This document shows positions 1 through 7,289 of a DNA stretch of 18,931 nucleotides, one piece after another. Made by a program: the position numbers and the translations under genes. The notes beneath the pieces were generated by a model. It was not told the DNA's origin, did not search any database, and worked only from the letters and a program-made list of their open reading frames with translations. The stretch's first letter is position 1. Each line of letters begins with the position of its first letter. The stretch lies in assembly GCA_963968595.1 (NCBI GenBank), contig CAXAHJ010000079.1, forward strand, positions 1 to 18,931, written 5' to 3'. The DNA comes from GCA-2730975 sp937893275 (GTDB taxonomy: Bacteria > Verrucomicrobiota > Verrucomicrobiia > Opitutales > Seribacteraceae).

Positions 1-703
1 CGCCTGCGATTTCGGCGGGGAAGGGGGAGGAGTAGCAGGCGCCGTCCTTGCCTTGGGACCATGCGGTGTCTCCCGTTGCGACGTCCAGGGCGACGAGGGC
101 TCCGTGTTCCTCGTTGCCGAAGAGGTTGATGACCTTGTCGCCCAGCGCGAGCGGGGAATTGGCAGCGCCCCAGTGGGCGTGCGTCTTTCCGAATGACTTG
201 CCGGGCGTCTTGCGCCAGAGAACCTTGCCCGAGGCGCAGTCCAGAGCGGTAAGGGTACCCGTGATGCTGTTGGTGAAGAGCTTGCCGACCGCATGGGCGG
301 GGCATGACTTGGGCCCCTTGCCATGCCTTTCGCCACCGCCTCCGGGCGTGAAGGGGGTGGGGTGAGACTTGCTCCAGAGTACCTTCCCCGTTTCCAGGTC
401 GAGGCAGCGAGTGACTTCGGCTTCCCCTTGTCGAGCGTGTACGAAAACCTTGCCGTCGGCTACGACGGGGCTGCCGTAGCCCGAGCCCACTTCGACTTTC
501 CAGACTTCCCTGAGCTTGGCGGGCCACTTCGCGGGCGGTCGAAAGTCGCTTGCTCTGCCGTTGCGTTTAGGGCCCATCAGACCGGGCCAGTAATCCTCAA
601 CTGCGTAGGCGGCGGTTCCTGAGGCAAGTGCGGCGAGGACTAGGGCCAAGCCTGTTGAAAGAATGGCGCTTGGGGCGCCGAAAGTTTTCTCGAGAAATTT
701 CAT
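1..703 (-). CDS. Exported PQQ-like beta-propeller repeat protein, C-terminus missing
   Basis: The reverse strand is open from an ATG at 703 to the left edge, giving 234 residues of an incomplete protein. Residues 1-40 look like a signal peptide or membrane anchor: a basic start (MKFLEK), then a long Ala/Leu-rich stretch. The mature part opens with WPGLMGPKRNG, the usual start of BamB/PQQ-like propellers of this group. Blade-type repeats follow, each with a [DE]xx[TS]Gxxx[WL]-like motif: LETGKVLWSK, CASGKVLWRK and VATGDTAWSQ. The family is built of eight-bladed propellers. In PVC bacteria such proteins are common and mostly uncharacterised; they lack a proven dehydrogenase role, and no PQQ-binding residues can be judged here. 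The gene is divergent from the ThuA-like gene, with 209 bp between them. The family call is firm, the function unknown. Confidence 0.85.
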   Translation of the reverse strand, partial: MKFLEKTFGAPSAILSTGLALVLAALASGTAAYAVEDYWPGLMGPKRNGRASDFRPPAKWPAKLREVWKVEVGSGYGSPVVADGKVFVHARQGEAEVTRCLDLETGKVLWSKSHPTPFTPGGGGERHGKGPKSCPAHAVGKLFTNSITGTLTALDCASGKVLWRKTPGKSFGKTHAHWGAANSPLALGDKVINLFGNEEHGALVALDVATGDTAWSQGKDGACYSSPFPAEIAG

Positions 704-912
704 TTATGCCTTGGGTTCGTTCCTTCTGGTTTTCATGGGGATTTGCGATTTGAAGCCGTGAGGGCGGGCTTTGTCAAGGGTGGCGTCTTCCGGAGGCAAC
801 CTTTGTTTTCCGATCGGGAATTGCTTGCAAAACCTGTGGAAAACGTCGTTTCCTTTCGAACAGGTCCCATTTTGCGGGGCGACTTCCTTTCACTATCCAT
901 TCACCCAATCCT

Positions 913-1683
913 ATGAAACGAACTATTCTTAATCTGTTTACCTGCGTTCTCTCCCTCGGCCTTTGCTCGGGACTCCTTTCCGCTAAAGAGGAAAAAGCCC
1001 TCCGTGGTCTTATGGTGACGGGCGGTTGCTGTCACGACTACAAGAACCAGAAGAACATAATAAGCGAGGGCGTGAGCAAGCGCTTGAAGGTGAAGTGGGA
1101 AATCTTTTTCGAGATGAACCAGGAGAAGAGCAAGGCTCACCTCAGCAAAAAGGGCTGGGCAGACAAGGCCGACTTCATCGTGTGGAACCATTGTTTCGCT
1201 AATGAAACCGATTCCAAGTTCGTCGATTCATTGGCTGCCATCCATGAGGCGGGCAAACCGGGCATTGCCCTGCATTGCGCCATGCACTCCTACCACTGGA
1301 GAATCAAGCCGGCGGAAGGGAAGAAGGAAAACACTTGGCCGAGCATGCTCGGAGTCTATTCCAAGGGGCATGGACCCAAGCGCAAGATCGTCGTATCCAA
1401 GGCCAAGGGCCAGGAAAAGCATCCCATCCTGAAGGATATGCCGGAAGGCTGGACGACCCCCGAGGGAGAGCTTTACAATACACAGCGGATTCTCGGCGCC
1501 ACCGTGTTGGCCTATGGAAACAATGGCGTGGCCAAGGAACCCCAAGCGGTGATCTGGACCAACGAGCACGGCAAGGGACGCATCTTCTCCACCACCATCG
1601 GTCACCACAATTCCACCATGTCGACCAAGGAGTACCTCGACTTGGTGGCCAACGGGGTACGCTGGGCGAACAGGCTGGACTGA
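913..1683 (+). CDS. Secreted ThuA-like domain protein
   Basis: This 256-residue protein has a signal peptide (MKRTILNLFTCVLSLGLCSG, likely cut after LLSA near residue 24). A single ThuA-like, class I glutamine amidotransferase-like fold follows. Family marks are the opening strand LRGLMVTGGCCHDY, the nucleophile-elbow-like region GIALHCAMHSYHW (H121, C122, H125), HPILKDMPEGW followed by the ELYN motif, and the C-terminal GHHNS (H231, H232) before a closing helix with GVRWA. ThuA was named for trehalose utilisation in rhizobia. Exported versions are abundant in Planctomycetota and Verrucomicrobiota, often near sugar-catabolic genes, with unknown substrate. The next gene is 203 bp downstream, so it is probably monocistronic. 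No clear Shine-Dalgarno precedes the ATG (CCCAATCCT). The fold assignment is secure; the biochemical role is not. Confidence 0.88.
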   Translation: MKRTILNLFTCVLSLGLCSGLLSAKEEKALRGLMVTGGCCHDYKNQKNIISEGVSKRLKVKWEIFFEMNQEKSKAHLSKKGWADKADFIVWNHCFANETDSKFVDSLAAIHEAGKPGIALHCAMHSYHWRIKPAEGKKENTWPSMLGVYSKGHGPKRKIVVSKAKGQEKHPILKDMPEGWTTPEGELYNTQRILGATVLAYGNNGVAKEPQAVIWTNEHGKGRIFSTTIGHHNSTMSTKEYLDLVANGVRWANRLD

Positions 1684-1869
1684 AGCCTGGTTCATGCCGG
1701 TGAAGAGTTTCACCTCGAACGTTTCCTTCCTTTCAATTACCAATGGGCTGGTCGGCCCGGACGGGGTTGGTTGGAGCTTTTAGTTTTTTCGAAATCGGTC
1801 TCTTCAGCTAGAAAGGATTAGTTTTCATTTTAGCTCTTTCATTCGTGACCTATACGTTGAATTAGAGTT

Positions 1870-1882
1870 AACTGTTTCAGTT
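1870..1882. promoter_or_regulatory. Small inverted repeat just upstream of the cytochrome gene
   Basis: AACTG-TTT-CAGTT is a perfect dyad with 5-base arms, ending 4 bases before the ATG at 1887. It lies in a visibly A/T-rich 203 bp gap that also holds a TATACG box at 1851-1856, without a convincing -35 partner. It could be a small operator or an mRNA hairpin covering the start. Five-base arms can arise by chance, so this is only a candidate. Confidence 0.25.
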
Positions 1883-1886
1883 CAAT

Positions 1887-4070
1887 ATGAGGTGCTTCGG
1901 GCTACTTTTCTTCTTAATCTCTCTTGCTCCGACTAAAGGAGACGAGTTGTTTCGCAAGAATATCCTGCCGGTGTTGCAGGAGTATTGCTTCGATTGCCAT
2001 GATGAGGATACTCAGAAGGGTGACTTGTCCCTTCACCGTACAGGTTCTAATTTTTCGAATAAGACCGACTTGGCCAACTGGGAACTGGTGCTCGAACAGT
2101 TGGAGATTGTCCAGATGCCCCCATCAAAGAAAAAGCAACCATCGGCGGCCGAACGGGCTAGGGTTATAGAGTGGATTCAGGAAGGTTTGATCAAGGCGGG
2201 CAAGGGTTTTGCCGTGCAGGCGAGATTACTTCTTCCCGAGTACGGAAACCGAATTAGCCACGAGCTCCTGTTCGATGGATCGATAGACGAGGTTCCCTTT
2301 ACTCCCGCTCGATTATGGCGAATGAGCCCTCATGTTTACCGAGGTAAGCGTTACCAGTCGAACGTGAGTGGTGGAATCGAGGCCGAGCCAGTAAGCTACG
2401 TCTCCAAATCCAGCGGGATAAGGGACTATGCGGATCAGGAGATCATGGACGAGTCCGGTTTCTTGGCGTTGAGGATGGCGTTTTCCGATATCATCGCCAG
2501 CCAGATGCATGATCGAGAGCTGCCGGGCTTGAGCTACGGTCCCAACAAAGACAAGCCGATCCGAATTGCAGGTAAGGAAAGCTTCAAGGCTATTTCGGAG
2601 TCGGATGAAGTTCCTGACGACAACGTCATGGGCGAGTTGATTCGAGAGGAATTCGAGCGAGCTTGCGGACGCGCCATGACCGAGGAGGAGTTTGCGCGAT
2701 ATCTCGCTTTCATGAAGTTCAACGTAAAGGAGGGTGGCAACGAGGCGGGTCTGAAGGTCACCTTACTTGGGATTTATCTATCGAGCGAAGCGGTTTACAG
2801 GTTGGAACTTGGTCGTGGCGAGCCCGATGAGCATGGTCGCAGCATGCTGTCCCCACAGGAGATCGCTTTTGCCTTGGCCTATGCTTTGACGGATAGCCCA
2901 CCTGCGAGGAATCGCTTCATAAAGGAGGCCTTGGACGGGAATAAGCTACAATCAAAGGCTGACGTCGAAAGGGTTCTCCGCCTGATGATTGCTGATGGCT
3001 CTCCTCCCATCCGAAAAAACCTTCCGGCCAGTATGTTTCACGCTATGATCCAGTCGGCGGAGCGGGGTTATGGTTATTATCCACGAGTGGTCAGGTTCTT
3101 TGAGGAGTTTTTTCAGTACCCCAAGGCAGCGGGAACCTTCAAGGATAGCCCAGGCGCGCCCGTTGGTTCCCGAGCCTTGGTAGGTGCGCCTCAGGGGCAC
3201 ATCGTGCGGATCGTCAACGAAGATCGACATGTGTTCGAGGAACTTCTTACTTCTCCTCGCTTCAACATGAACAAGACCGAAATGATCGGCATGCTCGAAA
3301 GGCGTCACGCGGAAAAACTCAAATCTACTCCCAAAGAGCAGCATCCTCAGTTGGAAGAGAAGCACCTGAAAATGCTGAAACGAGCGGAGAAGGACTTGAA
3401 CGACGATACCTTCCGTTCCGGGATGCTTCATGATCAGAGCTGGTTGATTGCTCATTCCACCAACGACCAAAACGATCCCGTGCACAGGGGTATTTGGGTT
3501 AGAGAACGTTTGCTTGCGGGCAACGTGCCTGCTCTTCCGATTGGTGTGGATGCCAACGTTCCTGAGGCTCACGACAAGACCTTGCGTCAGCGTTTTGAGG
3601 TGACCCAAAAAGCCGAATGCTGGCGCTGCCACAAGACCTTTGAGCCTTTGGGCATGCCTTTCGAAAGCTTCACTGATCGAGGCTGGGTGCGAACAGGTAT
3701 GTTCTACAATACCAAGAAAAAGATTTTTCAAACTGAACTGAAAAACGATCAAATAGAAGCGGGTCTGAAAAAAGGCGAACTGATCAAATATCCTTGGGAT
3801 ACCACCGGGGAAATAACGGGAACGGGCGAACCCGAAATCGACGGTCCCGTCAAGGATGCGTCCGATCTCGTACATCGTTTGGCAAAATCGACTCGGGTCA
3901 GGCAATCGATCATACGTCATGCCTTTCGCTTCTGGATGGGACGCAATGAAACCTTGAGTGATTCCCAAACTCTTATCGCGGCTGATAAGGCTTACGTCGC
4001 CAGCGACGGCAAGTTTAGCGAAGTGCTTGTTTCTTTGCTATCCTCCGATTCTTTCCTATATCGTAAATAA
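1887..4070 (+). CDS. Planctomycete-type cytochrome c with DUF1592/DUF1588/DUF1585 domains
   Basis: This 727-residue exported protein starts with a short signal peptide (residues 1 to about 18). An N-terminal cytochrome-like domain carries CFDCH (C34, C37, H38), a CxxCH heme-binding motif, and QMPPSKKKQP near residue 100. The middle region has the DUF1592 marks: YRLELG near residue 304 and RFFEEFFQYPKA near 403. The DUF1588 region begins near residue 533 (HRGIWVRERLL) and includes a second CxxCH, CWRCH (C578, C581, H582), followed by EPLGMPFESFD-like sequence. Residues from about 660 to the end match DUF1585 (RQSIIRHAFRFWMGR). The usual DUF1587 segment is replaced by a divergent LPEYGNRISHELLFDG stretch. 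The architecture is typical of PVC bacteria, nearly always paired with a DUF1552 partner as here. Periplasmic electron transfer is plausible, but no member's reaction is established. Confidence 0.88.
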   Translation: MRCFGLLFFLISLAPTKGDELFRKNILPVLQEYCFDCHDEDTQKGDLSLHRTGSNFSNKTDLANWELVLEQLEIVQMPPSKKKQPSAAERARVIEWIQEGLIKAGKGFAVQARLLLPEYGNRISHELLFDGSIDEVPFTPARLWRMSPHVYRGKRYQSNVSGGIEAEPVSYVSKSSGIRDYADQEIMDESGFLALRMAFSDIIASQMHDRELPGLSYGPNKDKPIRIAGKESFKAISESDEVPDDNVMGELIREEFERACGRAMTEEEFARYLAFMKFNVKEGGNEAGLKVTLLGIYLSSEAVYRLELGRGEPDEHGRSMLSPQEIAFALAYALTDSPPARNRFIKEALDGNKLQSKADVERVLRLMIADGSPPIRKNLPASMFHAMIQSAERGYGYYPRVVRFFEEFFQYPKAAGTFKDSPGAPVGSRALVGAPQGHIVRIVNEDRHVFEELLTSPRFNMNKTEMIGMLERRHAEKLKSTPKEQHPQLEEKHLKMLKRAEKDLNDDTFRSGMLHDQSWLIAHSTNDQNDPVHRGIWVRERLLAGNVPALPIGVDANVPEAHDKTLRQRFEVTQKAECWRCHKTFEPLGMPFESFTDRGWVRTGMFYNTKKKIFQTELKNDQIEAGLKKGELIKYPWDTTGEITGTGEPEIDGPVKDASDLVHRLAKSTRVRQSIIRHAFRFWMGRNETLSDSQTLIAADKAYVASDGKFSEVLVSLLSSDSFLYRK

Positions 4071-4079
4071 TCTTCTGAT

Positions 4080-5471
4080 ATGCACTTGACCCGTAGAGAA
4101 TTCGCAAAAGGCCTCGGACTAGGCGCAGGGAGTTTCGCCTTGTCTCCATTACTCCATCAAATGGAAGCCCATGCCGCAGGCCGGGCGGAAGGCTTTCCTC
4201 GTCGCTTTGTCTTTGTCGTGAAATCCAGCGGTCTTACTCCCGAGGGTATTCGCCCGGAGGGTCTCGAGGTCGGTGACGGTAGTCGACTGCTCGACTTGAA
4301 GCTAAAGGATTACGACTTGCCGCCCACCTTGCGCTCGCTCGATCCCTTCAAGGAGGATATGATGATCTTGGAAGGATTGTCCGGGTGCAACTTCCAAGGT
4401 AATCATTCTTCTTATTACGGGGCGCTGAGTTGTCATCATTCTCCGGAGAAGCCCGCCGCAGCTACTCTCGACTGTATGCTCGGAAAATTGAATCCGGCAC
4501 CATTTAAGAATTACGGTTTTTCTCCAAACGGCCACAGTATCGGTAATAATTACGGACCCACGGTTCAGGATACCGCCGTGTTTCCGCGTATTTCGGCATA
4601 CGGGCAAAATAAACCCATGCCTTATCAAGCAAGCGCCGAAAAGGCTTACAGGCAATTGTTCGGAAGCGCTCTCGACTTGAAGACAGGAGGTCAGAGAGAA
4701 TTTGCCCTGAACGCAAACCTGCTCGACTTCCTCAAGGACGACGCCAAACGTCTCGCCAAGCGCATCAGTCAAGAAGAGCGAGAAAAGCTTGATCATTACT
4801 TGGCGGCCTTTGATTCCGTCCGAGCTCGTAACGTTCAACTGGAAGGAATGCAGGAAGCCATAAGCAAGAATGCCCCTGAGTTTTCCAACCAGTATACATC
4901 CACGGTTTTCACGGATAGGGTATCCGTATTTTTCGATTTGGCGTCCGCGGCACTGATCACCGGCCTTACCAATACGATATCCATTCGCGCCGACTGGCTT
5001 AGCGTCAAGTATGCAACCTTTGGTTTCAAAAGAACCAGCGTTCATGACATCGGGCACCAGAAGGTAACCGACAACGGTTTGAAGCGAGCGGCGGCTCGAG
5101 ACGTTATCCGAAAGTTTCAGGTAGATCAGGTGGCAAAGCTTGCCAAGCGACTAAAGTCCGTTCCCGAGGGAGATGGAACAATGCTCGATAATACGATGAT
5201 CATTTATTTCTCGGATACGGGTGAAGCCCATCACTCTCAGCGACGTGAGTGGCCTTTCGTAGTAGTTGGTGGACGCGGGCATAAGATGAAGATGGCCGGC
5301 CGCTACCTTCGGTATCCCAAGTACACCAACGAAGGCCACAAGACTATCGGCAATTGGTACAACACTATTCTTCAGGCCAATGGTGGACCTAGTCGGGAAC
5401 ATTTTGGTCAATTGGACGCGAAGTTAAAAGATCTCGATCTTAGAGGGCCACTTTCCGAGTTGGCGGTGTAA
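4080..5471 (+). CDS. Tat-exported DUF1552 family protein
   Basis: This 463-residue protein begins with a twin-arginine signal, LTRREFAKGLGLGAG (R5, R6), ending near residue 33. The body matches DUF1552: KSSGLTPEGIRP early on, MMILEGLSGCNFQGNHSS with GALSCHHSP near residues 97-120, a long helical middle section, and a C-terminal IIYFSDTGEAHHS segment preceding WPFVVVGGRG. The fold resembles the alkaline phosphatase/sulfatase-like DUF1501 group, but the sulfatase C-x-P-x-R motif is absent. It starts 9 bp after the DUF1592-type gene, so the two are almost certainly co-transcribed. That pairing is the standard arrangement in Planctomycetota and Verrucomicrobiota. Tat export means it folds, perhaps with a cofactor, before reaching the periplasm. 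Its substrate is unknown. Confidence 0.87.
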   Translation: MHLTRREFAKGLGLGAGSFALSPLLHQMEAHAAGRAEGFPRRFVFVVKSSGLTPEGIRPEGLEVGDGSRLLDLKLKDYDLPPTLRSLDPFKEDMMILEGLSGCNFQGNHSSYYGALSCHHSPEKPAAATLDCMLGKLNPAPFKNYGFSPNGHSIGNNYGPTVQDTAVFPRISAYGQNKPMPYQASAEKAYRQLFGSALDLKTGGQREFALNANLLDFLKDDAKRLAKRISQEEREKLDHYLAAFDSVRARNVQLEGMQEAISKNAPEFSNQYTSTVFTDRVSVFFDLASAALITGLTNTISIRADWLSVKYATFGFKRTSVHDIGHQKVTDNGLKRAAARDVIRKFQVDQVAKLAKRLKSVPEGDGTMLDNTMIIYFSDTGEAHHSQRREWPFVVVGGRGHKMKMAGRYLRYPKYTNEGHKTIGNWYNTILQANGGPSREHFGQLDAKLKDLDLRGPLSELAV

Positions 5472-5515
5472 TTCGTAAGTTCGCATATCCCAAATCGTTT
5501 CCCGTATCATCCTCG

Positions 5516-5530
5516 CCGACGCTCTGTCGG
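5516..5530 (+). terminator. Small hairpin after the DUF1552 gene, possible weak terminator
   Basis: CCGAC-GCTCT-GTCGG forms a perfect five-pair stem with a five-base loop, 45 bp after the stop at 5471, and is followed by TTTCG. The stem is short and the T run is only three bases, so intrinsic termination would be weak. Its place between the cytochrome pair and the first sulfatase is reasonable for a transcript boundary. The rest of the 170 bp gap shows nothing I can name. Confidence 0.3.
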
Positions 5531-5641
5531 TTTCGACTGTTTGGGCTATTCTCAGTGAACAGGAGATCGAGTGATTTGCGGAGGTGCCTCAATAAATGGG
5601 TGGTTGCCTTCGGCTAGGAGTCCGTTTTCATTCCGCATTCG

Positions 5642-7171
5642 ATGAATCCATTCCATTCGATTTCCTACGTGCTTTTGTTTACCTCAATCTTTGCCATCGG
5701 CAAGGAGACACGCCCAAACGTCATCTTTCTATTTACTGACGACCAGGCCAGTTACTCGCTTGGATGCTACGGGAACAAGGACGTGAAGACGCCGCACATC
5801 GACAGCTTGTCGGAGGCGGGCATGACCTTTGATCACCACTACGACACCACCGCAATCTGCATGGCTAGTCGAGTAAACGTCATGACGGGGCTCTACGAGT
5901 ACCGTCACGGTTGTAACTTCGACCACGGCCCGCTTACGGAAGAGCTCTGGGAAACGTCCTACCCCATTCGTCTACGTAAGGCTGGCTACCTTACGGCTTT
6001 CGCGGGCAAGTTCGGGTTCGAGTTGCGCAAGGGTTCGGAGAAAGGCCGCAAGTATTTGCCGGAGGACGACTTCGACAAGTGGGGCGGGGGACCGGGCCAG
6101 ACGAATTACGCCACCGCCAAAAATCCGAGCATGAAGGCATATGCCGAGAAGTACCCGCATTCCTCCCGTTCCTATGGGGCGTTCGGGAGCGACTTCGTGA
6201 AGGAGTCGGCCAAGACGGGTAAGTCGTTCTGTTTATCGATCAGCTTCAAGGCTCCGCACAAGCCCGACCAACCGGACCCGATCTTCGACAAGGTGTACGC
6301 GGGCAAAAAATTCACCAAGCCCGCCAACTACGGACGCGAGTACGGCAAGCACTTCTCTCTACAGAGCAAACAGGGTCGCCAGTACGAGCGATTCGTGAGC
6401 TGGGGTTACCGCGATCGTTACGACGAGGTAATGGCCATCTACCACCAGATGGTGCATGGGGTGGACGCGGCGGTCGGCATGATCCGGGCGGCGGTCGAGG
6501 AAGCCGGAGTGGCCGAAAATACGGTTTTTATATTTACCTCCGACAATGGATTCTTCTGCGGTTCTCATGGCTACGGTTCGAAGGTCTTGCCTTACGAAGA
6601 ATCGAGTAATGTTCCCCTCATCATTTTTGATCCTCGTCACTCCAGCAGCGGAAAGAAGCTACGTTCCGCCGCCCTTACCGCAAACATCGACGTGGCTCCC
6701 ACCATCTTGGAGTTGGCGGGACTCGAAGTGCCCGACGAGATGGACGGGGTGAGCTTGCTCCCCCTTCTGGACAACCCCAAGGCCGCAGTTCGCGAGACGG
6801 CTGCTCTTATCAACGTATGGGGCCCGCATGCAGCTCATTCCTACGGGGTGGTGACCCGTGACTACAAATTCGTCTACTGGCCTTACGAGGCTGGTGAGCT
6901 CGAACCGACCGAGGAGTTGTACCACTTGGCCAAGGATCCGGGTGAACTGACCAATCTCGCCCCGCTCAAGGGCCAGGACTTGAAGAAGATGCGCGGGGTT
7001 TACGATGCAGCGGTGGAGGCGTGGAAGCGCGACACGGTGGACTACAACGGTTACGAGCAATACGGCGCGATCTTCGACCGATCGATTCCCTGGAAGACGG
7101 GTCAGGCAAAATCTGGAGATGACGGTAAGAAGGAGAAGCAAAAGGCGGGCAAAAAGCCTAGGAAGAAATAA
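5642..7171 (+). CDS. Secreted type I sulfatase with CMASR active site
   Basis: This 509-residue sulfatase has a signal peptide over about residues 1-20. Metal-site residues D33/D34 lie in FTDDQ, and the formylglycine motif C73-M-A-S-R77 is of the C-x-A-x-R type. GCYGNKDVKTPHIDSL between them is classic for the family. A second metal-ligand pair is D301/N302 (FTSDNG), and APHKPDQP (H206) marks the substrate pocket. The usual GKWH is replaced by GKFG: K123 is kept, but the His two residues on is G125. The last 25 residues hold ten lysines and one arginine. The enzyme should hydrolyse a sulfate ester once Cys73 is oxidised to formylglycine by a maturase, which is not in this window. It stands 170 bp from the upstream gene and 118 bp from the downstream one, so it may have its own promoter. 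The sulfatase call is firm; the substrate is unknown. Confidence 0.92.
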   Translation: MNPFHSISYVLLFTSIFAIGKETRPNVIFLFTDDQASYSLGCYGNKDVKTPHIDSLSEAGMTFDHHYDTTAICMASRVNVMTGLYEYRHGCNFDHGPLTEELWETSYPIRLRKAGYLTAFAGKFGFELRKGSEKGRKYLPEDDFDKWGGGPGQTNYATAKNPSMKAYAEKYPHSSRSYGAFGSDFVKESAKTGKSFCLSISFKAPHKPDQPDPIFDKVYAGKKFTKPANYGREYGKHFSLQSKQGRQYERFVSWGYRDRYDEVMAIYHQMVHGVDAAVGMIRAAVEEAGVAENTVFIFTSDNGFFCGSHGYGSKVLPYEESSNVPLIIFDPRHSSSGKKLRSAALTANIDVAPTILELAGLEVPDEMDGVSLLPLLDNPKAAVRETAALINVWGPHAAHSYGVVTRDYKFVYWPYEAGELEPTEELYHLAKDPGELTNLAPLKGQDLKKMRGVYDAAVEAWKRDTVDYNGYEQYGAIFDRSIPWKTGQAKSGDDGKKEKQKAGKKPRKK

Positions 7172-7289
7172 ACCTCTCTCTCGAAATCCTCCCTGTACTT
7201 TAGTTTTGCTTTGTCTAATTGCATTCGATCCTTTCAGAATTGTTGTTTCTGCCCGTTCCCTTTTCTTAACTTAATCCTTATTTCAATAC

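Noticed and set aside
48..622. Two plus-strand open frames at the left edge
   Set aside because: The opposite strand encodes a convincing PQQ-like propeller with a signal peptide through the whole stretch, so these are shadows.
1742..1800. G/C-rich GGGCTGGTCGGCCC followed by a T-rich run, as a possible terminator after the ThuA gene
   Set aside because: Only about four pairs can form, and the T run is about 25 bases away, so it does not meet the shape of an intrinsic terminator.
2952..3968. Minus-strand open frame of 338 codons
   Set aside because: It is antisense to the DUF1592/1588 region, which has clear family motifs; the antisense product shows no recognisable domain.
7172..7289. Possible promoter before the long operon
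   Set aside because: The gap is T- and C-rich, but I could not find a -35/-10 pair with proper spacing, so no promoter is called, although one may exist.
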